DNA from: an uncultured Lysobacter sp.
GTDB taxonomy: Bacteria; Pseudomonadota; Gammaproteobacteria; Xanthomonadales; Xanthomonadaceae
Reading direction: 5' to 3'
Assembly (NCBI GenBank): GCA_902805755.1
Contig: CADCUA010000231.1
Location: 1 to 17,021 of the forward strand
DNA: 17,021 bases
Made by a program: the position numbers and the translations under genes. Of this stretch, positions 1-7,181 are shown piece by piece. The notes beneath the pieces were generated by a model. The model ran no database searches. It was not told the DNA's origin and saw nothing but the letters and a program-made list of their open reading frames with translations. Numbering within the stretch: position 1 is the first letter of the stretch; the number at the start of each line of letters is the position of its first letter.

Positions 1-8
1 AGGACCAT
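1..8 (-). CDS. Start of a leftward gene, probably the RND efflux permease (partial)
   Basis: Only the first codons are inside the window: on the minus strand an ATG at 8-6 is followed by GTC and CT, reading Met-Val-Leu if the next base is any base after CT. A GAGG ribosome-binding motif sits about 6 bases upstream of this ATG (complement of 16-19). The gene follows the periplasmic adaptor on the same strand after about 110 bp, which is the usual adaptor-then-permease order of RND operons, and a Met-Val-Leu start is common in such permeases. The identity is an inference from position, RBS and three residues; nothing further can be seen. Confidence 0.35.
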
Positions 9-25
9 GGGTGGCCTCGTGGGCA

Positions 26-48
26 GCGCCGGTTCCGGGAACCGGCGC
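26..48. repeat. Perfect 11-bp inverted repeat in the adaptor-permease gap
   Basis: Arms GCGCCGGTTCC (26-36) and GGAACCGGCGC (38-48) are exact reverse complements around one base; in RNA this would fold as a 9-bp GC-rich stem with a 5-base loop. It lies between the adaptor stop codon and the putative next start codon. There is no T-tract on either side, so it is unlikely to be a classical terminator. It may stabilise the 3' end of the adaptor transcript, lower readthrough into the permease, or bind a protein. Confidence 0.6.
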
Positions 49-118
49 CGCGGTGCAACGAAAGGAAGGCGGAGCCGTGCTGGCGCCGGGACATGCGCTT
101 TTCAGCGCACGGGTATGG

Positions 119-1264
119 CTAGCCGGCGGCCGGTGCCGCGGGCCGCGCCGTTGCCGCCGGCGCAGCACCGGCGCTGTCAGACGGTTGGGTAGGCAGCGGC
201 TTGACCGGAACTCCGTCGCGCATCATCGGCTTCGCCTGTCCGGCCGTGATCACGACGTCGCCCGCCTTGAGGCCTTCAGTCACCTGCACGAAGCCGGGCA
301 CGCGCGTGCCGGTCTTGATCGGGGCGCGCTTGGCCTTGCCATCGACGATGGTGTAGACGAAACGCGTGTCGCCGTCCTGCATCAGCGCCTGTTCGGGCAC
401 GAGCAGCGCATCGGCGCTGCCGGTGCCGGTGTCGAGCCGCAGCTGCGCGAACTGGCCCGGGCGCAAGCGCGCATCGGGATTGGGAATCTGTGCACGCAGC
501 TTCGCGCTGCGGCTCGCCGGATCGATCACCGGATCGATCGCGACGACCTTACCGCCGAACACATCGCCCGGGAACGCATCAACCGTCACCTGGATCGCCT
601 GGCCGTTGCGCAGCTGCGCGAGTACGTTTTCCGGCACGCTGAAATCGACTTCGATCGGGTCCATGCGCACCAGCGTGACCAGCTCCTGCCCGGCGCTGAC
701 GACCTCACCGATGCTGACGTTGCGCAGCCCGACCTGCCCCGAGAACGGCGCACGCAGCGTCATCTTCTCGAGCGCGGTACGCGCAGACGCCGCACGCGCC
801 TGATCGACGCCGAACGCGGCGCGTGCGCGATCGTAGTCGGCCTGCGCGATCAGCTTCTCGTTCGACAGCTGCCCTGCCCGTGTCGCGGCGCGGCGGCTGT
901 TCTCCAGATTCGCCTGCGCCTCGTTCAGGCTCGCGCGGGCCATGCTGGCGTCGAGCGTAAACAGCGGCTGCCCGGCCGCGACACGTCCGCCCTCGGTGAA
1001 ATGGATGCGCTCGATGCGCCCGGATACTTCAGGGCGCATGACGACTGATTCGTCCGCGCGCAGGCTGCCGACGGTCTGCAGCCCACCGGCCAGTGTGCGC
1101 GGCGCGAGCGTTACGGCTTCGACAGGCAGTTGCATGCCTCCCGGCGGGCCACCGGGAGGGCCACCTGGCGCGCCCTTGCCGGCTTGATCCGAGCCGTCGC
1201 TGCAGGCGGCAAGCGTGACCAGGACAGCGGTGAGGAGTCCGGAAACCAGCAAGGGACGGCGCAT
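119..1264 (-). CDS. Efflux RND transporter periplasmic adaptor subunit (MexA/AcrA family lipoprotein)
   Basis: This 381-residue protein would link an inner-membrane RND pump to an outer-membrane channel. Residues 1-21 form a lipoprotein signal peptide with lipobox LAAC, so Cys21 is the probable lipidated residue. A Gly/Pro-rich spacer follows (31-43). The adaptor domains come next: a lipoyl-like half at 66-105, an alpha-hairpin at about 106-168, the second lipoyl half beginning near LRAPFSGQVG (170-179), a beta-barrel at about 200-285, and a membrane-proximal domain to about 355. The C-terminus is Ala/Pro-rich. I chose the ATG at 1264 because it begins the signal peptide and has a GAGG motif about 10 bases upstream; the longer open frame adds 41 residues without homology. 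The substrate cannot be read from the sequence. Family assignment is firm. Confidence 0.93.
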   Translation of the reverse strand: MRRPLLVSGLLTAVLVTLAACSDGSDQAGKGAPGGPPGGPPGGMQLPVEAVTLAPRTLAGGLQTVGSLRADESVVMRPEVSGRIERIHFTEGGRVAAGQPLFTLDASMARASLNEAQANLENSRRAATRAGQLSNEKLIAQADYDRARAAFGVDQARAASARTALEKMTLRAPFSGQVGLRNVSIGEVVSAGQELVTLVRMDPIEVDFSVPENVLAQLRNGQAIQVTVDAFPGDVFGGKVVAIDPVIDPASRSAKLRAQIPNPDARLRPGQFAQLRLDTGTGSADALLVPEQALMQDGDTRFVYTIVDGKAKRAPIKTGTRVPGFVQVTEGLKAGDVVITAGQAKPMMRDGVPVKPLPTQPSDSAGAAPAATARPAAPAAG

Positions 1265-1411
1265 CGGGCGGAGCCTCGTAAATTCTGTACCCGCCAGTTT
1301 AGTGTTATTCGGCGCCCATCCCTGTGCCGGAAGTCCCGGGTAGTGCGCCCGCCAGAAGCGGTAAACCCGTATGCGTGCGCGACTCAACAGGCAAGCGCCA
1401 GGTGCCGGAAT

Positions 1412-1455
1412 GCTGACGGGTGGTTATTTCGACCGGATGACTCCCGACCGTCAGC
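1412..1455. repeat. Interrupted 8-bp inverted repeat downstream of bioD and upstream of the efflux adaptor
   Basis: GCTGACGG (1412-1419) and CCGTCAGC (1448-1455) are exact reverse complements separated by 28 bases. They lie in the 229-bp gap (1265-1493) between the bioD stop and the adaptor start; both genes run leftward. The gap has no T-rich terminator and I found no convincing sigma-70 promoter in it. The repeat may be a pair of half-sites for an efflux regulator or a long-loop RNA stem. Support is only the symmetry. Confidence 0.35.
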
Positions 1456-1493
1456 GTGCATCCCTCGACTCCGACCCGACCGCGCACAGCGCC

Positions 1494-2162
1494 CTAAGTC
1501 GGCAGCCGCAGACCCGCCGCGAGCTCACGCGCATCAGGCCGCGCCCGGTGCGGCAGGCGCCCCCAGCACGGAACCGGCAGGCGCTGCTGCAGCATGTGGA
1601 AGTTGTCATCCGCGCGCGCCATCGCGGGGTCCACGTCGCTGGCGATCCAGCCGATCAGTCGCGCGCCGTCGGCAGCGATCGCCCGCGCGGTCAGGCGCGC
1701 GTGGTTGATGCAGCCCAGCCGCAGGCCCACCACCAGCACCACCGGCAGATCAAGCGCGCGCACCAGGTCGATCTGGTCCAGCGTGGCCGATAGCGGCGCG
1801 GCCCAGCCGCCGACGCCTTCGACGACGACGCACTCCGCACTCGCGCGCAGGCGTGCATAGGCCTCGAGCATGGGACCCAGCTCGACCGCGACACCGGCGT
1901 CGGCCGCGGCCAGCTCTGGCGCCAGCGGCTGCGGCAGCGCGAACGGATTGACGTCCTCGTAGGCCGGCGTCGATGTGCTCGCCGCCTGCAGGGCCAGCGC
2001 GTCTTCATTGCGCCAGCCCTGCACCGTGCGCTCGCAGCCACTGGCCACCGGCTTCATTCCCACCGCGCGGTGGCCGGCCATGCGCAGCGCATGCAGCAAA
2101 CTGGCGCTGGCGAGGGTCTTGCCGGCCCCGGTATCGGTGCCGGTCACGAAGCAGCTGTGCAT
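1494..2162 (-). CDS. bioD: ATP-dependent dethiobiotin synthetase BioD
   Basis: BioD forms the ureido ring of dethiobiotin from 7,8-diaminononanoate, CO2 and ATP, the penultimate step of biotin synthesis in the cytosol. The 222-residue protein starts with the P-loop VTGTDTGAGKT (6-16). It carries the family segment GMKPVASG with its substrate/ATP-contacting lysine, and VEGVGGWAAPLS, which matches the VEGAGGW.PL motif of the family. Length is normal (E. coli about 225). The ATG at 2162 directly precedes the first beta strand and has GGGAG about 5-6 bases upstream; the open frame continues a further 50 codons without family similarity. It stands alone here, without bioA/B/F/C/H, divergent from the methionine sulfoxide reductase gene. 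No defect seen. Confidence 0.95.
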   Translation of the reverse strand: MHSCFVTGTDTGAGKTLASASLLHALRMAGHRAVGMKPVASGCERTVQGWRNEDALALQAASTSTPAYEDVNPFALPQPLAPELAAADAGVAVELGPMLEAYARLRASAECVVVEGVGGWAAPLSATLDQIDLVRALDLPVVLVVGLRLGCINHARLTARAIAADGARLIGWIASDVDPAMARADDNFHMLQQRLPVPCWGRLPHRARPDARELAAGLRLPT

Positions 2163-2193
2163 GGATCTCCCATCCGGATTGCAAACGGCCGCC

Positions 2194-2222
2194 ATCCTAA
2201 GGCGCGAAGGCGCCGCTGTTAC
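2194..2222 (-). promoter_or_regulatory. Candidate bioD promoter
   Basis: On the minus strand GTAACA (2222-2217) and TAGGAT (2199-2194) are separated by exactly 17 bases, each matching the sigma-70 hexamers at four of six positions. Transcription would start near 2187 and give a leader of about 25 bases that contains the bioD GGGAG site. The -35 element overlaps the extended -10 proposed for the opposite gene. Called by eye. Confidence 0.35.
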
Positions 2223-2225
2223 ACT
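2217..2225 (+). promoter_or_regulatory. Candidate extended -10 element placing a leaderless start on the sulfoxide reductase gene
   Basis: TGTTACACT reads as an extended -10 (TGn followed by TACACT). Its last base is only 6 bases before the ATG at 2232, so transcription would begin at or next to the A of the start codon. No Shine-Dalgarno sequence precedes this ATG, which agrees with a leaderless mRNA. No good -35 is found at 17 bp, which is tolerable for extended -10 promoters. Confidence 0.4.
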
Positions 2226-2231
2226 CGCGCG

Positions 2232-2717
2232 ATGTTTGCCACCCAGACCCTCGAAGGCTCCAAGACGGAGCAATACGCGCAGTTGCTTGAACAGGCCCGC
2301 GCCCTTTTCCACGGTGAACGCGACCGCATCGCGAACGCCGCCAACCTTTCAGCGCTGCTCTACCACGCGCTGCCGTCGCTGAACTGGGCGGGTTTCTATT
2401 TCTTCGACGGCACTGAACTCGTGGTCGGGCCGTTCCAGGGCCTGCCCGCGTGTGTACGCATCCCGCTGGACAAGGGTGTCTGCGGCGCGGCCGCGACGAC
2501 GCGGCAGACGCAGCGCATCGCCGATGTGCACGCGTTTCCCGGTCATATCGCCTGCGACTCGGCCTCGAACTCCGAAGTCGTCATCCCGCTGATCGCATCC
2601 GACGGCCGCCTGATCGGCGTGCTGGACCTCGACAGCCCTGAACTGGATCGCTTCGACGCGGACGACCAGCGCGGGCTTGAAGCGATCGCGCACGCATTTG
2701 TGGAGACCGTGGCATGA
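2232..2717 (+). CDS. msrC: Free methionine-(R)-sulfoxide reductase, GAF-fold (fRMsr / MsrC, YebR-like)
   Basis: The enzyme reduces free methionine-(R)-sulfoxide to methionine in the cytosol using cysteine thiols recycled by thioredoxin, as part of oxidative damage repair. The 161-residue protein is a single GAF domain. It carries all family hallmarks: the segment GPFQGLPACVRIP with Cys74, the GVCGAA motif with Cys84, and HIACDSASNSE with Cys108; these three correspond to the conserved cysteines of the yeast and E. coli enzymes. The C-terminal part (IGVLDLDSPELDRFDADD) is also typical. I chose the ATG at 2232 because the family begins there; upstream codons are out of keeping and overlap the divergent bioD promoter region. 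The next gene overlaps by 4 bp, so the two are probably co-transcribed. Confidence 0.93.
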   Translation: MFATQTLEGSKTEQYAQLLEQARALFHGERDRIANAANLSALLYHALPSLNWAGFYFFDGTELVVGPFQGLPACVRIPLDKGVCGAAATTRQTQRIADVHAFPGHIACDSASNSEVVIPLIASDGRLIGVLDLDSPELDRFDADDQRGLEAIAHAFVETVA

Positions 2718-3073
2718 GCACCGAAAAACTGCGCAATATCGGCCCGAAATCGGCCGCGTGGTTGCGCCAGGTCGGTCTGCGTACGCATGAGGATGTCGCG
2801 GCGCTCGGCACGGTCGAGGCATTCATGCGCGTCAAGCGCGCGGGCTTCAAGCCGACCTTGAATCTGCTGTATTCAATCGAAGGCGCGCTGCTTGGCTGCC
2901 ATTGGCAGGAGGTGCCTGATGCCCGCCGGGTGCAACTGGTCGCCGAAGCCGAAGCCGCGATCGCGCAGCTGCCAGCGCCACGCCACAAGCCCGCGGCTGG
3001 GCCGGTAACCACGACGCACCACGAGGCGCCGGTCGAGATGGAATTTGAAGAGCGGCTGTTCGACGAACAATAG
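2714..3073 (+). CDS. TfoX/Sxy family C-terminal-domain protein
   Basis: This 119-residue protein matches only the C-terminal domain of TfoX/Sxy. Residues 1-80 contain the typical LRNIGPKSAAWLRQVG start, a helix-hairpin-helix-like segment, and the GFKPTLNLLYSIEGALLG segment. The TfoX N-terminal domain is absent. Residues 85-119 are a variable, acidic tail. Full-length TfoX promotes natural competence gene expression with CRP; the role of isolated C-terminal-domain proteins is not established, so a competence role should not be assumed. Its ATG overlaps the preceding stop codon (ATGA), and a GGAG site lies about 8 bases upstream inside the preceding gene. It converges with the large kinase gene; the 91-bp gap between them has a short GC-rich inverted repeat but no T-tract. 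Confidence 0.85.
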   Translation: MSTEKLRNIGPKSAAWLRQVGLRTHEDVAALGTVEAFMRVKRAGFKPTLNLLYSIEGALLGCHWQEVPDARRVQLVAEAEAAIAQLPAPRHKPAAGPVTTTHHEAPVEMEFEERLFDEQ

Positions 3074-3164
3074 CGGGGCTGCTGCAGCCTTGGCCCCGGC
3101 GAATGCGGCGCCAGCCTGAAACAACGTAGCGCTGCGCTGCTCCCGTCGCGCCGGAGATCGAGCC

Positions 3165-6100
3165 CTATCGCGCGCCGTCGGCTGCATCCTGCGACTGCAC
3201 CAGACTCGTCACGATCTCCAGCAGGCTCGCAGGGTCCACAGGCTTGGCGATGTGCTGCTGGAAACCTGACTGCAGTGCGCGGATCCGGTCCTGGGCGCGC
3301 GCATATGCAGTCACCGCGATCGCGGGCACCTCGCGGTTCGCGGGAACATTGCCCGCACGCACGCGACGAATGAGCTCGTAGCCGTCCGCGCCCGGCATGC
3401 CGATGTCGCTGACCAGCAGATCGAACGGTGCCTGGGCCAGCACCGCAAGCGCTTCGTCCACCGATCCCGCCGGCGCGACCCGGGCGCCGGTGCCTTCAAG
3501 CAGGCGCTGCATCATCAGGCGCGCATCCGCATCGTCATCCACGACCAGAAGGTGCTTGCCGACCAGCCGGCCGGACACTGCCAGCGGCTCGGACGCGCGT
3601 GGCTCACCCGGACGTTGCGCGCCCGCCGGCAATGGCAGCAGAACCGTAAATGTCGCGCCCTGCCCGGCGCCGGCACTGTCGGCCAGCACGCTGCCGCCAT
3701 GCAGTTCCGCAAGCCTTCGCACGATCGACAGCCCGAGCCCGAGGCCGCCGTGGCGTCGGACAATCGACGCATCGGCCTGGCGGAAACGGTCGAACACATA
3801 CGGCAGGAACTCGGGGTCGATGCCTTCGCCGCTGTCGCGCACGCTGATGCGCAGGTCCGATCGCTGCTGTGCAAGCTGCACCGCGATGCGGCCGCCGCGC
3901 GGAGTGAACTTCACCGCGTTGCTCAACAGGTTCCACATCACCTGCTGCAGGCGGTTCGGGTCAGCCTGGATCGTGACCGCCGCGGCCGGCTCGATCTCCA
4001 GGTCGATTGCAATCTGCTTGGCCTGAGCGGCAGGCAGCGCCGTTTCGACCGCGCTGCGCACCAGCGCATCGAGCGACACCGGCTGCACCTCGAGCGTGAC
4101 CTTGCCGGAGATGATCGAACTCATGTCCAGCAGGTCCTGGATGATCTGCGCCTGCGCGCGCGCATTGCGTTCGATCACGTCGATCCCCTGCGCAAGTTCG
4201 CCGCTGAGTTCGTGCTTCAGGCGCAGGATCGAGACCCAGCCGAGGATCGCGTTCAGTGGCGACCGCAACTCGTGGCTCAAGGTCGCGAGGAACTCGTCCT
4301 TCATGCGGCTGGCATGCTCGGCCGCGCCGCGCGCCTGCTGTTCGGCGTCCAGTGATTGCCGCAGCCGCTGGTCGAGCTGGTGCTTCTCGATGACGATGCC
4401 GGCCAGGTGCGTGCCCAGTCGCGACAGTTCCATGTCGCGCTCACCCGGTACGCGCGGCTGCCGGTAGTACAGCGCAAGCGTGCCGAGCACGCGCCCGTCG
4501 CTGCCAATGATGGGATTGGACGTGCAGGCAGCCAGGCCGTGCGCGGCAACGAGTTCGCGTGCACTCGCCCAGCGTGGATCCGAGCCCAGGTCCGCGCAGA
4601 TGATCGTGCGGCGCTCGAATGCCGCGGCGCCGCACGCGCCGACGTCGGCGGCGATGGGCAGATTATTCGACGCCCTGCGGTACTCGTCAGGCAGGCTGGG
4701 CGCCGCGCCGTCCAGCAGTTGGCGACCGTCATCGGACGCAAGCAGGATCGAACACAGCATGCCGTCGGCGGATTGCGACTCCAGGCGCCGCACCAGCGTG
4801 TCCAGCACGTCCGGCAAGGGCGATCCGGTTGCGATCAGTTCAAGCACGCGTTTTTCGGCCGCAAGCGCCTCTTCCACCTGCTTGCGCTCGGTGATGTCGA
4901 TGACCGAACCGACATAGCCGATCAACTCGCCGCGCACACCCCGCCGTGGCGAGGCGCTGTCGACGCACCAGCGATAGCTGCCGTCCATGCGACGCAGGCG
5001 GTATTCGACCACGAAGCCGGCGGGCTGCTCGTGGTCGCCAATAAAGGCCGCGTGCGCGCGTGCGTAATCATCCGCATGCACCGCCTGCATCCAGCCGGCG
5101 CCCAGGGCCTGATCGAGCGACTGCCCGGTGAATTCGCACCAGCGCTGGTTGACGTACTGGCAACGTCCGTCGGCGTCCGTCAGCCAGATCATCACCGGTG
5201 CGCTGTCCGACAACATGCGGAAGCGCGCTTCGCTTTCAGCCAGGGATGATTCGAACTCCACGCGCTCGCTGATGTCGGTATGCACGCCTACCCATTCGCG
5301 GGCGCCGCCCTGCACCTCTCCCTGCAGCGGCGCGGCGCGCACCGAACATACGCGGTAGCTGCCGTCACGCCTGCGCAACCGGTGCCGCATCACCAGCATG
5401 CGCTGCGCGGACACCGAGGCATGCCACTGCTCCAGCGTGGAGGCGGCATCGTCCGGATGCACCGCATCCATCCAGCCATACCCGCGGTACTGCTCGAATG
5501 TCTGCCCGGTGAATGCCGCCCAGCCGGGCTGTTCGGTGACGAACTCGCCGGTCGCGGTGCAGGTCCAGAAGATATTGCTCGTCGCTTCCACGGCGGCGCG
5601 GAAGCGGCGCTCGCTCCAGCGCAACTCGCGCTCCACGCGTGCGCGCTCGATGGATTCCCAGCAGCGGTGCGCGACATGCACCACCAGGTCCACTTCGCGA
5701 TCGGTCCACGTGCGTGGCGTGGCCTGGTGCACAGCCATGGCCGCAACGAAACGCCCGGCCTTGAGCACCGGTACGCATACCACGGCCTGGAGTTGTATCA
5801 GGCGGTAAGCGGTCGTATCGCCAATCGGAGGCTGGTGCGTATCGACGTCATCGACGCGGTATACGTGCCCCGCGCGCATCAGCTGCAGGACTTCGTGCCC
5901 GAATGCGGTGAATGTGTAGCGCCCCACGATGCTCGGCACGCCACGCGTGTAATCGCCGGTGAGGTTGAACGTGTCCTCGTCGGCTTCCACATCCGCATAC
6001 GCGCAGCGGTCCGCATCGAGATGCTCGCCAAGCAGGCGCGCACAGGTGCGCGTGATCTCGGCCGCATCCGTCAACGGACGCACCGCATCGTCGAGTTGGA

Positions 6101-7019
6101 CGAAGAAGCGGTCGCGCGCTTCCGTCCGGCGCCGCTCGGTCATGTCGATGGCGTGACCAAGCACGCCATTGACCCGGCCGTCGGGTCCGAACATCGGTTG
6201 GTAGATGAAGTCGAGGTAGCGCGTCTCGAACACGCCCATGGCACGGCGCAGGCGCACCGGCACGTCCTGCCCGGTGAACGGCTCGGCGGTCTGCACCACG
6301 CGATCGAGCAGGCTGATGACGCCCTGCTCGGCGACTTCCGGAACGGCCTCGGCCACCGTCATGCCGGTCGGGTCGCGGCCACCGATCAGCTCGATGTAAC
6401 GCTGGTTCGCGTATTCGAACTGGTAATCCGGTGTGCGCACCAGCGCCATGCAGACCGGCGACCGTGCGAATACTTCGGAAAGCTGTGAGCGCTCGTAGGC
6501 CAGTTGTTCCAGCAGGCGGTCACGCTCGCGCTCGATGCGTATGCGCGGGGTTTCCTCGGTGCATGCGCAGAACAGGCCGCCGATACCGCCGCGCCCATCC
6601 GGGATCGGGCTGTAGGACCAGGTGAAATAGGTTTCCTCGGCAAAACCATTACGCTCCATCACCAGCAGCACGCGCTCGTTCCAGGTGGCCTCGCCGCGCG
6701 TCATCACCGCATCGGCCTGGCGGCCGATCACGTCCCAGATCTCGCTCCAGACCTCGGGCGCGGGCCGTCCGAATGCATCGGGGTGGCGCTGTCCCAGAAT
6801 GGGAATGTAGGCGTCGTTGTAGAAGTTGATGAGCTGCTCGCCCCACCAGACGAACATGGGGAAACGCGAGTTCATGCAGATGCCGAGCGCGGCGCGCAGT
6901 GCCTCCGGCCAGGCGTCCACCGGCCCCAGCGGCGAGGCCGACCAGTCCGTCTGCATCAGCCGCGCTGCAGTTTCCGATCGGCTCGGCAGGATGCGGTACA
7001 GCGGATTGCGCTCCGACAC
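3165..7019 (-). CDS. Large soluble hybrid sensor histidine kinase (PAS-PAS-GAF-PAS-PAS-GAF-HisKA-HATPase-REC)
   Basis: Numbered from the GTG at 7019 (1284 residues). Order of domains: N-terminal PAS-like sensor (about 12-155, with the SETAARLMQTDWSASPLGP entry segment); PAS 178-300; GAF 305-460; PAS 470-590; PAS 596-714; GAF 720-880; HisKA 903-968 with phospho-acceptor His916 in LSHELRSPLN; HATPase 1014-1132 with Asn1034, DSGEGI and GLGLGLS boxes; receiver 1155-1275 with acidic Asp1161-1163, phospho-acceptor Asp1205, Thr1237 and Lys1259. No membrane segment or signal peptide is present, so it is cytoplasmic. The GTG has GGGAG 6 bases upstream; an in-frame TTG at 7037 is possible but has a poorer site. 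It follows the diguanylate cyclase on the same strand after about 160 bp. All kinase and receiver catalytic residues are intact. The signal is unknown; the GAFs show no obvious cofactor motif. Confidence 0.93.
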   Translation of the reverse strand: MSERNPLYRILPSRSETAARLMQTDWSASPLGPVDAWPEALRAALGICMNSRFPMFVWWGEQLINFYNDAYIPILGQRHPDAFGRPAPEVWSEIWDVIGRQADAVMTRGEATWNERVLLVMERNGFAEETYFTWSYSPIPDGRGGIGGLFCACTEETPRIRIERERDRLLEQLAYERSQLSEVFARSPVCMALVRTPDYQFEYANQRYIELIGGRDPTGMTVAEAVPEVAEQGVISLLDRVVQTAEPFTGQDVPVRLRRAMGVFETRYLDFIYQPMFGPDGRVNGVLGHAIDMTERRRTEARDRFFVQLDDAVRPLTDAAEITRTCARLLGEHLDADRCAYADVEADEDTFNLTGDYTRGVPSIVGRYTFTAFGHEVLQLMRAGHVYRVDDVDTHQPPIGDTTAYRLIQLQAVVCVPVLKAGRFVAAMAVHQATPRTWTDREVDLVVHVAHRCWESIERARVERELRWSERRFRAAVEATSNIFWTCTATGEFVTEQPGWAAFTGQTFEQYRGYGWMDAVHPDDAASTLEQWHASVSAQRMLVMRHRLRRRDGSYRVCSVRAAPLQGEVQGGAREWVGVHTDISERVEFESSLAESEARFRMLSDSAPVMIWLTDADGRCQYVNQRWCEFTGQSLDQALGAGWMQAVHADDYARAHAAFIGDHEQPAGFVVEYRLRRMDGSYRWCVDSASPRRGVRGELIGYVGSVIDITERKQVEEALAAEKRVLELIATGSPLPDVLDTLVRRLESQSADGMLCSILLASDDGRQLLDGAAPSLPDEYRRASNNLPIAADVGACGAAAFERRTIICADLGSDPRWASARELVAAHGLAACTSNPIIGSDGRVLGTLALYYRQPRVPGERDMELSRLGTHLAGIVIEKHQLDQRLRQSLDAEQQARGAAEHASRMKDEFLATLSHELRSPLNAILGWVSILRLKHELSGELAQGIDVIERNARAQAQIIQDLLDMSSIISGKVTLEVQPVSLDALVRSAVETALPAAQAKQIAIDLEIEPAAAVTIQADPNRLQQVMWNLLSNAVKFTPRGGRIAVQLAQQRSDLRISVRDSGEGIDPEFLPYVFDRFRQADASIVRRHGGLGLGLSIVRRLAELHGGSVLADSAGAGQGATFTVLLPLPAGAQRPGEPRASEPLAVSGRLVGKHLLVVDDDADARLMMQRLLEGTGARVAPAGSVDEALAVLAQAPFDLLVSDIGMPGADGYELIRRVRAGNVPANREVPAIAVTAYARAQDRIRALQSGFQQHIAKPVDPASLLEIVTSLVQSQDAADGAR

Positions 7020-7149
7020 GCAGGGCTCCCTGTTCAATCATTGCATCCCGGGCTGCGACCCGGTCCGAAGCCGGCAAGCGCGAGCAGGACGCGGCAGTGC
7101 CTGCCGGTTGCGGCGCCGCCAGGAATGAGATCTCCAGGCAGCTTAGCGT

Positions 7150-7170
7150 GCGCCCGTGACGGCCGGGCGC
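7150..7170. repeat. Perfect 7-bp GC stem-loop just after the diguanylate cyclase
   Basis: GCGCCCG (7150-7156) and CGGGCGC (7164-7170) are exact reverse complements around a 7-base loop, 12 bases past the cyclase stop codon and about 130 bases before the large kinase start on the same strand. No T-run follows on the minus strand, so it is at best an attenuator or a 3'-end stabilising stem that could let the two genes be expressed at different levels. Confidence 0.4.
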
Positions 7171-7181
7171 GGTGGTGCGGT

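Noticed and set aside
2163..2231. A BirA-type biotin operator at bioD
   Set aside because: Only a short GTAACA resemblance is present and the second half-site is missing.
2714..3073. A full competence regulator TfoX/Sxy
   Set aside because: The N-terminal domain is absent and only the C-terminal domain is encoded, so the competence function cannot be assumed.
3074..3098. A terminator in the gap between the TfoX-like gene and the large kinase
   Set aside because: A CGGGGC/GCCCCG pair and a smaller inner repeat (3077-3089) exist, but the loop is long and no T-tract follows on either strand.
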